DNA from: JAXGMQ01 sp964613055
GTDB taxonomy: Bacteria; Caldisericota; Caldisericia; JAAYUI01
Direction: 5' to 3'
DNA length: 50,895 nucleotides
Assembly (NCBI GenBank): GCA_964613055.1
Contig: CAZTGD010000013.1
Coordinates: 1-50,895, forward strand
Shown here: positions 16,929 to 28,049 of the stretch, one piece after another
How positions within the stretch are numbered: the stretch's first letter is position 1
How the letters are laid out: every line of letters starts with the position of its first letter
Notes under the pieces: generated by a model
What the model was told of the DNA's origin: nothing
Databases searched by the model: none
Seen by the model: only the letters and a program-made list of their open reading frames with translations
Translations under genes and position numbers: made by a program

Positions 16929-17783
16929 ATGAAAGTTATGTTTCCCGATAACACTCAGGGTTTTTGTTTTGGAGTCAAGCGAGCAATCGATATGGTTTTA
17001 AGACACTCTCCCGGGAAAAGGATCGATATGCTCGGATCACTCGTCCATAATCCTGAGGTTGTTGAGGATCTGAATAAAAATAATATTTTTATAACTGATA
17101 ATATTGATAGCATAGAAAGCGATATCGTAGCTATTACCGCTCATGGAGCTCCAAAGGGGATACAGAAGCAATTGACTGGTAAAACAATTATAGATACCAC
17201 TTGCCCATATGTCATATCATTCCAGAAGAAGGTTGAACAGATGGATGCTGAAGGCTACCAGATAGTCATACTTGGTAGTAAACAGCATCCAGAGATTAAG
17301 TCAGTAATGAGTTTTACAAGAGCACCAATTGTCGTTGAATCACCTGATTGTGTTTTAGGTATTGGTCGATTTGACAGGATCGCGTTGCTTTCACAGACAA
17401 CCCAAACGATTGATAACCTTCGACGAACTGCATCCAATCTCGTGACTCACACAGATTACTTTACAATTATTAACACTATATGTCCATCAACAAGGAAGAG
17501 GCAATCTGACGCTGTTTCAATATCAAAGAGGGTCAAGGTGGCAATAGTAATTGGTGGATATATTTCAGCAAACACCTCAAGGTTGGTTAGTATCCTCAAA
17601 AACAACGGCGTAAAGACATTCTGGATTGAACGGAGCGATTCACTCTCCGGCGATCTTCTATCTCAGATTTGGCAAGCACTAACACATACAAAAACAGATC
17701 GAGTCGGATTGATTTCAGGTGCATCGACTCCCTTGGACTCAGTGATGCAAGCTAAAGTAATACTTGAGGAATACACAGCTTGA
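16929..17783 (+). CDS. ispH: 4-hydroxy-3-methylbut-2-enyl diphosphate reductase
   Basis: The last enzyme of the MEP isoprenoid pathway; it uses a [4Fe-4S] cluster to make IPP and DMAPP. The three cluster cysteines are C13 (in GFCFGVKRA), C92 (in DTTCPYV) and C185 (in NTICPSTRKRQ), at the usual spacing. Length is 284 aa, normal for the family. It lies 12 bp after the polyprenyl synthetase that would use its products. It converges on the minus-strand stalk gene ending at 17802. Confidence 0.95.
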   Translation: MKVMFPDNTQGFCFGVKRAIDMVLRHSPGKRIDMLGSLVHNPEVVEDLNKNNIFITDNIDSIESDIVAITAHGAPKGIQKQLTGKTIIDTTCPYVISFQKKVEQMDAEGYQIVILGSKQHPEIKSVMSFTRAPIVVESPDCVLGIGRFDRIALLSQTTQTIDNLRRTASNLVTHTDYFTIINTICPSTRKRQSDAVSISKRVKVAIVIGGYISANTSRLVSILKNNGVKTFWIERSDSLSGDLLSQIWQALTHTKTDRVGLISGASTPLDSVMQAKVILEEYTA

Positions 17784-17801
17784 AGCTTTGTGGATTTCTC
17801 A

Positions 17802-20465
17802 TTACTCACTGTATATACCAGGCACAGTAACGCTGAACTTCTCAACTCCAACCAACACCTGTTTCATTGGATCAATATCATCATTCCTTAAGAATACGAC
17901 TTGAATAAAATATTCAGCATTCTCCTCATGTCTTAAAAACTTTTGATACACATATTCCTTAACAAAATACCTTGAATACTCACTCTTGTCTACACCAGTT
18001 ATCTCACCATCACCCCAATTTATTTGTATTATGTCAACATCGCTCTGTATTGTCCCAGAAATACAGAATTTCAAAGGATTTTCATCATCAGGGATGATCT
18101 TAACATTTGATGCTACAGTGTTCACCTTTTTACCATATTCGGCAAAACAGTACCCATAACCCGTAGAATCCGCAAGACCACTATCCACGGTTCTGGCATA
18201 AACCCTTATCGGGTATACACCCGGTTCATCGTATTGATGTGTAAATGGAAGGGATTCAAACGTTTCGATTTCGTCAACGTTATTACTCCATCTAACATCT
18301 ATTTTGTCACTTGTAAATGCACACCAATCTATATCACCACTAACTGTGGCTAACCCTTTTTCATCAACAGCACACTCGATGTTTACAACCGCTCTACCTG
18401 ATCTATCGATCTTTATTGGGATGACCTTTATCTAACTGTTACCACAAGTGCTTATGGTAATATACAACTCAATTGTCTCTCCAACAACTCTGCTTTGTTT
18501 CATCTCTCCAATAGCTTTAAACATCAAAACTTCTCCAGGACCAATTACTGCATTTCTTGGTTCTACTCTATGTTCTGTAATTGCCCCGGAGCTACTAAAT
18601 TTAGCGTGTATTGAAACACTAGCATCGACTTCGTTTATTATCTTAAAGGGTATCCTAACGAATTGTGTGTTGTTGTTTAGCATCATACCTTTTGGTAATT
18701 CAATCTCATACTGCGGATCTATGTCAACTACTGTTAGTGTCAGATTATTAGATATTTTTACATCTGCACATATAGCACTGTAAATAATTGTTATAGGTTC
18801 AATTGTAACATCGCTTGTTGAAACAGAGAGAATTATTTCCTTATCTCCTCCTGGTGATATCTTAGCTAACGTTGGGGTGGTTTTGACAGTGGCATCAAAG
18901 TAATCCACTCCATCGATTGATACAGAGACATTTTTTTCTTGATTGGTATTATTCTTTACAACAAATCTGAAATCGTATGTTCCACCAGCCAGGATTGTGA
19001 CATTATTCGGTTCTATTGGTACAACCTCGATGTTGCATCCACAGTCAATATTGATCATACTGGTACACACAGCCCGACCCAACCAGTTTCTCTTATACTC
19101 AATTTTATAGCAAGAATCATCTCCCATACTAGTCAAATTGATCCCAGGTGATGGGTATAGAATGTGATCAATCGTATCGTTTGAAGAATCATTAGCCTCC
19201 AAAAGGCAATAGTCTCTTGCACTAAAATTTTCCCTTGATATGATACCATCAAAAGTCTCCAACCCACAATGAACATCATTTACTATGTAATCCCAATGAT
19301 ATACATAATTATCATTTGAAACCTCGACAATTATCCAAGAACCTTGTGGAATAGTCTCAAGTCCATGCAGTCCTACAGTGAAATTCAGCAGTGTCTCATT
19401 ACCACATTCATCAAGATAGAGCATTCCCTTATTCCCAAATTCGTATATTTTATCGACCATCCCAGTGACTATTTTACCATCACTAACCGTTGAGATATCA
19501 CTTACATCGAGTTCTATCAAACATGATCCTTCATTTATAGCAATACCAGATACATCTGCATCTACGATCAATCTATCTCCTAATGAAAGATGATCAATGA
19601 TTGAATCATCCTTTTCTATCGAAACGCTGTATGTATTCCCACATGTGTCGGATGCTAGAACCATCTGTGTACCCAGTGAATCAACAACTAGAAGTAGCCT
19701 TTGGTTTGTACATATACTATCATTGTGGAAGCGAAGAGTAATAGATTTCTCATCTCCATCCCATATGACTTCCTTCGCTCCCATCTGATCTGATACAAAC
19801 CTTACAGGTAAAAGCGTTCTGCCCGATTCTATAACCGGCACAACGTCAGGATCATCTGGATCGATGGGTATCTCTTCACTGTTAACAATAGCTGTAGGCT
19901 CCCCAATGAAAAGCTCTATAATCTTGCCCCTAACAGTGACAATTGTTACCTTCCTCAATTGCCCATCCCAACTTATATCTGCCCCCAGCTCATCAGTTAT
20001 GTACCTGATAACAAGAAACGTTCGGTCCTGCGAAATGAGTGGCGGAAGAGGCATTGGTCCTTTAGTTATTTCATCAACCCAGTAGTACTTTTGTCCCAAT
20101 ACGAATTTCATATCTGTGTCGCACTCGAAAAGGTCAAAACAAACAACCTTTGTTGAAACATGTATTGATGTAGAAAGATCTTTTCCATTACTTGATTTGG
20201 CAAAGATCCTATAACTGTATTCACCTTCCGAAACAGAACTGTCGAGATAGGCAGTAATGGTTGTAGTTTCAAGATTAACACCATCTCTGGTAATCACATA
20301 TGATTCTGCATACGGAACACGTTCCCACGAAAGCAATACCTTCCCACATTTTGAAAAAGCATGTGCCACAAAAAGTTGATCTATCTCCGCCTCGACGGGT
20401 ATAGACGGGACAATAACAACAAACAGCAGAGCTAACACAACAATCCAATTGATTACACTTCGCAT
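17802..20465 (-). pseudogene. secreted FnIII-like/stalk/PKD-like protein interrupted by one in-frame TAG
   Basis: One frame runs from ATG at 20465 to TAA at 17802-17804 (887 codons), broken only by TAG at 18434-18432 (codon 678). I translated the 81 codons after the TAG and found no other stop. Order of parts: signal peptide (about 1-27), FnIII-like domain (about 30-105), stalk domain (about 120-250, RTLLPVRFVSDQMGA), two or more OB-like repeats, beta-rich modules, and after the stop two PKD-like domains ('HQYDEPGVYPIRVYA' and 'INWGDGE'). The upstream part alone would give a 677-aa protein lacking the PKD-like modules, which may still be functional. A mutation, a sequencing error and readthrough all remain possible. 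The same FnIII-stalk start is found in the 2266-aa gene just upstream. Confidence 0.75.
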
Positions 20466-20471
20466 AAAACC

Positions 20472-20500
20472 ACAATAAGCTAAACCTAATACTCAAACAA
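20472..20500 (-). promoter_or_regulatory. leaderless promoter of the interrupted stalk gene
   Basis: On the minus strand, TTGTTT (20500-20495), 17 bp, TATTGT (20477-20472), 6 bp, ATG (20465). No SD precedes the ATG. Confidence 0.5.
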
Positions 20501-20549
20501 GCATCAACTCTTTATAAAATATGCTTTTATTCTAACAATTTGTTAATAA

Positions 20550-23500
20550 CTAGTACGTGACTGAAAGTCTATGTTTACATATATCATATGTACTGTCTAT
20601 AGCAATGCAACAGGCTTTTCTATCAAATTTCTTGTCATACCATGCAAAGCATTGCTCATATATTTTTCGTCCATCATCATCCACTCTGTCAGTCTCGAGA
20701 CCAACCACTGAAACACCTTTTTCTAATTCAAAATCGGATACATTCATCCAGTTTGTCATAACATGGGCTTTGTACTTTTTATAATCAGCACCTTCAACTA
20801 ATAACGCTTGATCACCAAGATCAATTTCAGATACCAATCCATGTATAACTTCAAGTTTTGTTGGTTTGCCATTCATTATAGTTTTTCTTGAGGAAGAATC
20901 TCCAGTAACCATGAGATAATCGCCAGGCTTGTAATCTAATGCGCCGTTATCTTCCATGTACACATCCCATGTGAATTCCCTTTGGATCTCGCTTACGATA
21001 ACAAGACCCTCTCTATAATCGATTTTTGACACATGACCATATACAAATGCTAGTGATTTCTTGATACTGTCTGCAAGGATAGTCTTGTTTTCCCATGATT
21101 CTATTCCACCCTCTATGTGAATCCAATCTCCCTGGTGCAGGTCTTCGCAATTATATCCATCTGGTAATCGAATTCGCCACTGAATATGTAAAGATTCCAC
21201 AAGAACATCTGCAGAATTGCAATCCGGATCGATTAACACCTCGGCTTTGAAATCAACTGGTACCAAACCGGCTTCATTACCAAACTTCTCAAATGTCGCA
21301 AAGTAGAGAGGTGAACCCGTGTACAGGATGTTCTGCCAACCAATGACCTCCACTCTATCACCTTTTGCAAAACGATCGACCAGGCATTGGGACATGGATT
21401 TTTCCAAATGTACAGTCACTTTCATTCCATCCACATCACATATGGCGGTACCCAAATGGCAATCGATCTCATCAACAACTGCAATAAAGTTTACCTTCTT
21501 CATGTAATCTAAAATTATTGCTTCAAGAAGTAGTTGATCGGTAGCATAATCAAGGACACCCTTGACTGAAATTTCCATACCTTCTCCCAATCTTTCGCAT
21601 GGTTGGTCTGTAGCAAAATCTACTCTCCAGTACTCGTCGGCACCCTTTGTGTATAAACGCATCTGCTCACAACCTGGTGAGACTACATGACCAGAAAGAA
21701 CAGTATATGCCCTGCCACCCTCATGAACCTCTTCCCATGTTGCATCCTTGAGTATGGTCTTTCGGTTACTTGATATGGTTGCCTCCACCATCAGTATATC
21801 CCCTACGAATAGTATCTCTTCTTCCAACTGTGAGATATCCTTTGGAATAACTTGATATAATATACCCTCTGATTTCAGAATCAGCATCTGTTCCTTTTTA
21901 TCATAGGTGACAAGCATTCCTTTGATTGTAACGGATCTGATTCTATCTGTGAGTTGCACCACTGTCGCATCTTCAAGCAGGTACTTCTCAGAGACAATAG
22001 GATCTCCAGTAACCTTCAGTCGATCACCTACAGCAAGGGTATTGCAATCAACATCATCAGCAAGTCGGATTGTCCACAAACTACCGGGGATGTCTTCCTT
22101 GTCATCTTCTTGGATCTTGATAACCCTGGATGTACATGAGATTTCCGCTACTACACCTGTAATCACTTTCTGATCGCCGACCAATCCTGGTCTTAGAATC
22201 CTTGCACCACAGATTACACGCTCCTCACCGGGCTGTACAAGACCCACAACCTGAAGGGTTTCTCCGGGAGTAAAGGTCTCGCACTGACCGTAGTAACCAG
22301 AATGAACTTCATAAACGCTACTGTCATCTAGTCTTAAATAGACACTGTTGTTATCACAGTCCACGCTCTCAACAACTCCCCATAAAAGCATCTGAGTTGT
22401 GGGTTCATTCGAAGCTTGAACAAGCCTTGCTTCACTGATGAGATTTGATTTATCAGGATGGATCCAACCAACCACATAAACATCATTATTCAGTTCTGCA
22501 AGATCATCGGTTTCAACACGCCATAACTTACCACTGTATCTATCCTGAAGGATAATATGTTTATAACCAATACTGTTTACAACACCTACAATCTCTATTG
22601 CTATCCTACCATCATTGATTATTTCTACCGATTCAGCTTTTACCTGTGACGAAAGGTCGATACTTCCTTTTACAGCAACCCTTTCCATAAGGAGAGAACT
22701 CCATGTTTTTCTATTATCTGGAAGGACAATCTTAACAGTTCTCCCTGAATCCGACTCAAGATAGAAACCGTCTGTTGTAAGCCCCACAACCAAGCCTTTG
22801 GCTGAGAATGAGTCTAGTTGGGAGAGTCTTTGCAAGGAATCTACATCCATCTTGTCAGGAGTGTTTGGTGAGAATCTTCCTTTGACACTATAAAGATTAC
22901 CCACCTCGGCTTTGACGCACTCCGCTTCAGTGTCAAAACTCAACCTGACTCTCATTCCGCTTGTAGTTTGAATAAGTGCAACCGTGTCAACGTTTGATCG
23001 AGCAATTATCCTGCCTGTTATCTCCATCAAAGAACAATCCTCTTGTGATTGAGATACGTTTGTTACCTTAGCTAGACCTGATATATTAGCAAGCAATCTA
23101 CCCTCCAAGTTGACACACTCTCCTGTTGTGAAATAACCACAGAAGCCAGTCTTAGGAAGCCTTACTGACGTCATACCTCCGAATCTATCCCTTACCAGAA
23201 GGTTATCCATCCCGCAAGATAATCCAAACACGGTCCCTGACATTTTTGACAGTGGTTCATCCCATCCATCAGTCTCAATCCATTTTACTGAAACCAGATT
23301 TGTAAAACCATCAGGTGGAAGTATACCAATTGCCAAGATGTTAGTTCCAGCAATGGGTGATTCCTGTGCAACCATCTCCCAATTCCTGTCTTCTCTGTCC
23401 CTAACAACGAATTTGTCACCCTCTGTCGCAATAACCTCTCCAGATACACTCCAGTAATAGGTAGACGGTGTAAATTCAGTGACAAAAGCTTTTGCAATAA

Positions 23501-26500
23501 CGCCCTTCTTTGCCTGAAGTCTACCAGAGCATCTAACCATTGAGTCAATACCTATACTGCCAATCTTTGATGATCCAGCAAGGTAAACTTTCCAACTCAT
23601 ACCATCGTTCGTCTTGATGTTCAGCATACCGGATTCTTTATCAATCTGGGTAACGTTTCCCTCGATTAGAATAGGTTTGTTTGCTTCTGCCACACAATCA
23701 ATCCTGGCAATGGTCCTGCCTAAGAGCTCTGATTCATCATTTCTGTCGAGCAAAACTCCAGAGCATGAAACGCAATCACCAAGAGTTAACCCAGTCAACT
23801 GAGAAGCAGATTCAACCCAGATTGAATACATCATCTCACCGCTGTCATCAGAAACCTGTAGTCTGCCAATAACCGCATCAACTCCAACGACAACACCCGT
23901 GAACTGTCTGCCGATTTCACCACCCATACAATCAGAAACCTCTATGTCTGCAGATATTATCCACATCCTATCACTCTTCAGTTGACCTCTTGCGACAACG
24001 CAATCACCGATCTTTAATGACTTAAGCACTGTTTTGTCCTCAGGAGAACAGACGATGTTGTCACCTTTATGAGTATGAAGCAGAATCACCTCATCGACAG
24101 AGTCTATTGCAAATACAACCCCCACAGCCTGATACTGCTCAAAGTCATCGTCCGACAGGATATTGCACTCATTGATGATTCTACCAGCACGAGTTATCCC
24201 AGAATCCACAACCGTGAGATCAAGACTGCATGTTGTTCCCTTATCATATCCAGACAGGTCAACAAACGGAGAAATTGCAACCAAATTATTGCCCCAATTG
24301 TCGGTGAAGAAACAGGTTTTACTAACATGATCAAATTGATTCAACTGCAATACTGCTTTCTCTGAGTGGGTATAGCTGGTTTGGATATCCAACAGGGTTG
24401 CATTATCAAATGACACCGAGTCAATCTGATGAGCATTGATTGTCAATAGATCACCTATATTCAAAGATTCATTCGATCTAAGCCTATGGTGTCGACCACT
24501 ATCAAGAGCGGTCACAGATATCCAGTCATCTTCTGAACCCGTAACCACAACTTCAATAAACGCAGTTATGTTTGCGCCACATGTCACTTTTTCAAACGTC
24601 CATGTATTTTCGGTATTCTTGGCTACGACACAGTCACCTACATTAAAACGATTGCAGTCAAAATCATCATCTGTTTTCAGCTCTACAATACCTTCATTTG
24701 TTTCAATTTGTACTATCCCCGACCAGCAATCCAGAGAGTCTAACTGCCCCTGAACTGTTGATGAATCTGAACATGGAATAACAACAGACATCTTTGCAAT
24801 AAACCTGGATGCATCAAGTTGCCCCACAGCTTTGACGCATTGACCAATTTCACATTCCAGGTCGGTAACCAGTAGTAAATCATCATTTTCAGCGCTTACA
24901 ATATATCCGTCGTCTCTTAGTTCACTTACAACACCTGTGAGTATTTCACCAAGCGCTGAACAATCTATACGTTTGAGGTATTGAAGTGTGTTTCCAGAAA
25001 TTCCGCAATACTCAACACAATCACCAACAGCAAAGGAAGAACAGTCAACAGTAAGTGGCATTTCAAATGTTACATGACCGCTGTCTGTGGTAATATCAAT
25101 TGTTTTCTTCTCACACTGAATACCAGAAACTAACCCATACACATCTGAATCAATACAGTCAGGTGGTGGGCATTCGATTATTGTGAAAACCTGCGGTATT
25201 ACTATTCCATCTTCGATTAACCCACAAACGCTTAAACACATCCCGATTTCTAACTCACTGCAATCCAAATCAGCTGGTAGGGATACAGTTATCTCATCAT
25301 CTGCGAGAATCCTTACAACACCTTCTCCGCAATCAACATGAGTTATTGCTCCTCGGTAAGTGTCTCCATAACAATCCTGCTCGCATGAAATTACTTCAAT
25401 GAGGGCGGCATCGAATATAGAATCGTCTTCGAACACTCCGACAATTTCAACACACATGCCGTTTTCTATATCATAACAAGAAATATTCTTTGGTAACCTG
25501 ATTTCAAGTTTACCTTCATTGCATGCAATGAACAACTTTCTTTGTGAGCACACAGCACCAATAACTCGCGCTGTCAATGAAGCTGGATAATCGGTTAGTA
25601 TCTCCAGTTTGACAGATGTGATTGTATCTTCAGTGCTGACTCCCCACAAATCAAGCCCCATGCCAACCGAGAAGCTACCACTGTAATAAATAGGTTTATC
25701 AATCTTGAATTCACCACCCGCAGGTACCGTTAATTTTAATGGTGTTATCGACGATACTACACCTCTAATATAGTTATCCCCATTTTTCGGAGCGTCAACG
25801 ATTCTTGCATTTGTTGCAAACAGAGTATCTTCTGAGATGTTACCGGTTACATCAAGGCAGTCTCCTGGTCTGATTGACTCGCATGCAAGACTGGGGGGAA
25901 TCTCTAGATCATAATGATTGTTATCGTAATCAACAACTGGAACTAGTCCATCTTTACAGTAATTCTGAGCAAACATAATATAGTTCTTTGAGTCTTCACA
26001 AGGTATTTTTATAATGGATTCAGCGGTGACAACAGTCGGATTATATGTATTGGCTTTCCCAGTTATTATGTAGCACTCACCCATCTCGATATCTCCACAG
26101 TGGACATTGTTCGGGAGTTTAACAGTTAAGGCTCTGTCTTGGCACGAAAACATTACCAATTCATCCTCACATTGTGATGATACAGCCTGTCCTTTGAATA
26201 TACGAGTCTGACATGAATCAATCATTAAAGATGTCAATTCACCGTCATCGACACATCCAGCTATACACTGACCAACCATGGGAGCAAGAACTGACTCACC
26301 GATTGTATATTCAGTTATATTACCTGATGAGTCCATAACAGTCACTCCTAACTGATCAACACTAGTTACCTCACCCGTTATCCACTTGCCTTTACACACA
26401 GTATCTTCACAAGGAACCCTAAGCATCCTCCCAATTATTGTTTTTTCACCAATATTCTCATATGATACACTCACACAGGTTCCTTCCGTAAAAGGTGAAG

Positions 26501-27350
26501 TACCCTCTATTTCAAAATGCTTGCTCACGCTATTGCTGTCAATGACATCAAAGGAGTTTTGACTGGTCTTAATAACTCGCCCCTTAAATGTCTGATTGCA
26601 TCCCATCGGGAAGGTGAGTACAGCTGTCTTCGAGTCACTATGCCAATCGACTGTACCCGATCCAAGTGCTTCAACTGGGAACCTGAGTGGAACAAGGGTC
26701 CTACCATCCTCAATAAATGGTGCTATCTCATCGTTGTTGGGATCAATTGGGACTTCAACACCATCAACTATTGCCGTTGGACGACCAATCCACATCTGAA
26801 TATTATGTCCCATTGCCGATATTGTGATTTTACGTGTTTTACCATCCCATCCAATCTCACCCATTATCGGTTCAACAACATACCTAATAACCAGAAAGCT
26901 TCGCCCACCCTTGATAATCGGAACTGTTGACATCTCAGCTGGATCACCATCGATGGTGTATCGTTTCTGATTGATAGTAAAAGCTAACACTTTTTTACAA
27001 GGCATTTCGAGTGTTGGTTTTATTTCATTGAGTTCTGCTGAAACAGTTGAGTATTCATGCAATCTGTTTAGTTTCGAATCCAAAGCTGTTACCTGATAGG
27101 AATATGTTTCACCGGGTTTACAATCACTGTCTATCCATTCAGTTGCAAAGAAGGGACTGGAAAAGAGTGATCTTTCATTGGGATCGGTTCGATAAACCTG
27201 ATAAAAACACGCGTTCTTCATGGTATCCCATTGAATAGTGATTGCTGAGTGACTGCCTGTAGCTGAAATGCTTAGATCTGCTGAACTAATTGTAACTGGA
27301 AAACAGACAATCGACATAATAATCAAAGCCACAAGGATTCTCTTATACAT
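20550..27350 (-). CDS. giant secreted protein: FnIII-like domain, stalk domain and a long array of OB-like repeats
   Basis: The product has 2266 residues. Signal peptide is about 1-24; an FnIII-like domain is at about 25-110 ('ITIQWDTMKNACFYQVYRTD'); a stalk domain is at about 115-260 (RTLVPLRFPVEALGSG). The rest is a long array of divergent OB-like repeats of about 65-85 residues, roughly two dozen or more. Many carry a Cys pair in the pattern 'C..(6-7)..G.C' just before a 'V.G' strand (DCSELEIGMC, DCNRFNVGDC). The Cys pairs could form disulfides outside the cell. Start is ATG at 27350 with GGAGG 7 bp upstream. It is 14 bp downstream of a HAD phosphatase gene and probably shares its transcript. 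Likely a cell-surface fibre or binding protein; the function is unknown. Confidence 0.8.
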   Translation of the reverse strand: MYKRILVALIIMSIVCFPVTISSADLSISATGSHSAITIQWDTMKNACFYQVYRTDPNERSLFSSPFFATEWIDSDCKPGETYSYQVTALDSKLNRLHEYSTVSAELNEIKPTLEMPCKKVLAFTINQKRYTIDGDPAEMSTVPIIKGGRSFLVIRYVVEPIMGEIGWDGKTRKITISAMGHNIQMWIGRPTAIVDGVEVPIDPNNDEIAPFIEDGRTLVPLRFPVEALGSGTVDWHSDSKTAVLTFPMGCNQTFKGRVIKTSQNSFDVIDSNSVSKHFEIEGTSPFTEGTCVSVSYENIGEKTIIGRMLRVPCEDTVCKGKWITGEVTSVDQLGVTVMDSSGNITEYTIGESVLAPMVGQCIAGCVDDGELTSLMIDSCQTRIFKGQAVSSQCEDELVMFSCQDRALTVKLPNNVHCGDIEMGECYIITGKANTYNPTVVTAESIIKIPCEDSKNYIMFAQNYCKDGLVPVVDYDNNHYDLEIPPSLACESIRPGDCLDVTGNISEDTLFATNARIVDAPKNGDNYIRGVVSSITPLKLTVPAGGEFKIDKPIYYSGSFSVGMGLDLWGVSTEDTITSVKLEILTDYPASLTARVIGAVCSQRKLFIACNEGKLEIRLPKNISCYDIENGMCVEIVGVFEDDSIFDAALIEVISCEQDCYGDTYRGAITHVDCGEGVVRILADDEITVSLPADLDCSELEIGMCLSVCGLIEDGIVIPQVFTIIECPPPDCIDSDVYGLVSGIQCEKKTIDITTDSGHVTFEMPLTVDCSSFAVGDCVEYCGISGNTLQYLKRIDCSALGEILTGVVSELRDDGYIVSAENDDLLLVTDLECEIGQCVKAVGQLDASRFIAKMSVVIPCSDSSTVQGQLDSLDCWSGIVQIETNEGIVELKTDDDFDCNRFNVGDCVVAKNTENTWTFEKVTCGANITAFIEVVVTGSEDDWISVTALDSGRHHRLRSNESLNIGDLLTINAHQIDSVSFDNATLLDIQTSYTHSEKAVLQLNQFDHVSKTCFFTDNWGNNLVAISPFVDLSGYDKGTTCSLDLTVVDSGITRAGRIINECNILSDDDFEQYQAVGVVFAIDSVDEVILLHTHKGDNIVCSPEDKTVLKSLKIGDCVVARGQLKSDRMWIISADIEVSDCMGGEIGRQFTGVVVGVDAVIGRLQVSDDSGEMMYSIWVESASQLTGLTLGDCVSCSGVLLDRNDESELLGRTIARIDCVAEANKPILIEGNVTQIDKESGMLNIKTNDGMSWKVYLAGSSKIGSIGIDSMVRCSGRLQAKKGVIAKAFVTEFTPSTYYWSVSGEVIATEGDKFVVRDREDRNWEMVAQESPIAGTNILAIGILPPDGFTNLVSVKWIETDGWDEPLSKMSGTVFGLSCGMDNLLVRDRFGGMTSVRLPKTGFCGYFTTGECVNLEGRLLANISGLAKVTNVSQSQEDCSLMEITGRIIARSNVDTVALIQTTSGMRVRLSFDTEAECVKAEVGNLYSVKGRFSPNTPDKMDVDSLQRLSQLDSFSAKGLVVGLTTDGFYLESDSGRTVKIVLPDNRKTWSSLLMERVAVKGSIDLSSQVKAESVEIINDGRIAIEIVGVVNSIGYKHIILQDRYSGKLWRVETDDLAELNNDVYVVGWIHPDKSNLISEARLVQASNEPTTQMLLWGVVESVDCDNNSVYLRLDDSSVYEVHSGYYGQCETFTPGETLQVVGLVQPGEERVICGARILRPGLVGDQKVITGVVAEISCTSRVIKIQEDDKEDIPGSLWTIRLADDVDCNTLAVGDRLKVTGDPIVSEKYLLEDATVVQLTDRIRSVTIKGMLVTYDKKEQMLILKSEGILYQVIPKDISQLEEEILFVGDILMVEATISSNRKTILKDATWEEVHEGGRAYTVLSGHVVSPGCEQMRLYTKGADEYWRVDFATDQPCERLGEGMEISVKGVLDYATDQLLLEAIILDYMKKVNFIAVVDEIDCHLGTAICDVDGMKVTVHLEKSMSQCLVDRFAKGDRVEVIGWQNILYTGSPLYFATFEKFGNEAGLVPVDFKAEVLIDPDCNSADVLVESLHIQWRIRLPDGYNCEDLHQGDWIHIEGGIESWENKTILADSIKKSLAFVYGHVSKIDYREGLVIVSEIQREFTWDVYMEDNGALDYKPGDYLMVTGDSSSRKTIMNGKPTKLEVIHGLVSEIDLGDQALLVEGADYKKYKAHVMTNWMNVSDFELEKGVSVVGLETDRVDDDGRKIYEQCFAWYDKKFDRKACCIAIDSTYDICKHRLSVTY

Positions 27351-27364
27351 TACATATCCTCCAT

Positions 27365-27982
27365 TTACCGATGAGTGATTTCACCAATCCTCGAGATATC
27401 CGATATCTCATAATCAAAGCTGTATCCGTCTGGTTTGCCAACAAGACACGTATGCATGCCTACCCGTTTAGCACCGAGTAAGTTAGGAGTGTTGTCATCA
27501 ACCATTATCGAATCCTTAGCGTTTAACCTGGATTCTTCTAATAGTCTGCGGTAAGCAGATTCAAACGGTTTTCCATTAAAGCTAAAATCCTCTATTGTGT
27601 ACACACCTAGCGGTATGTCATTTATGTCAAGTATGTCAAGTACTTCATCCACATGGAATCTTGGTGCATTACTCATCACATAGACATCCATTTTCATGGA
27701 TTTAAGGATCGACTTCAAGCCTGGATTAGGCATTATATAATCAGGTAATTGTATGTCATGGACATAGTTTAGATACTCATATGGATCAACATCCGTGTCC
27801 CTAATCAACCCAGCAAGTGTGGTTCCATATTTCTTCCAATACTCTTTCCTTATTTGATTAACATGATTTCTGCTGAAATCTAATTTCGAAATCATAAATT
27901 CAATGATTCTGTTGCCCACAGCAACAAACAAATCATCATTCCTGTAGAGTGTGTTGTCACAATCTAGTATCAATGTTTGCAT
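27365..27982 (-). CDS. HAD-family hydrolase, pyrimidine 5'-nucleotidase-like
   Basis: The product (205 aa) has the four HAD motifs: I is DCDNT with D7 and D9, II is SNAP, III is the Lys of 'FNGKPFE', and IV is VDDNTPN. The small helical cap and the 'LDCDNTLY' start fit the pyrimidine 5'-nucleotidase (Sdt1-like) subgroup, which dephosphorylates nucleoside monophosphates; the substrate is not proven. The start at 27982 lies 8 bp after TAGAAT with no SD, so it should be leaderless. It heads a transcript that continues into the 2266-aa gene. Confidence 0.85.
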   Translation of the reverse strand: MQTLILDCDNTLYRNDDLFVAVGNRIIEFMISKLDFSRNHVNQIRKEYWKKYGTTLAGLIRDTDVDPYEYLNYVHDIQLPDYIMPNPGLKSILKSMKMDVYVMSNAPRFHVDEVLDILDINDIPLGVYTIEDFSFNGKPFESAYRRLLEESRLNAKDSIMVDDNTPNLLGAKRVGMHTCLVGKPDGYSFDYEISDISRIGEITHR

Positions 27983-27990
27983 ACAAAGTG

Positions 27991-28018
27991 ATTCTACAAA
28001 TCAAACATGTTGTTTCAA
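27991..28018 (-). promoter_or_regulatory. leaderless promoter of the HAD-giant protein operon
   Basis: On the minus strand, TTGAAA (28018-28013), 16 bp, TAGAAT (27996-27991), 8 bp, ATG (27982). It is back to back with the promoter at 28021-28049. Confidence 0.65.
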
Positions 28019-28020
28019 GT

Positions 28021-28049
28021 TTGACAGTAAGCATCTTTCAGATTATCAT
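28021..28049 (+). promoter_or_regulatory. leaderless promoter of the MEMO1-family gene
   Basis: TTGACA (28021-28026), 17 bp, TATCAT (28044-28049), 7 bp, ATG (28057). The geometry picks the same start codon as family comparison does. Confidence 0.7.
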
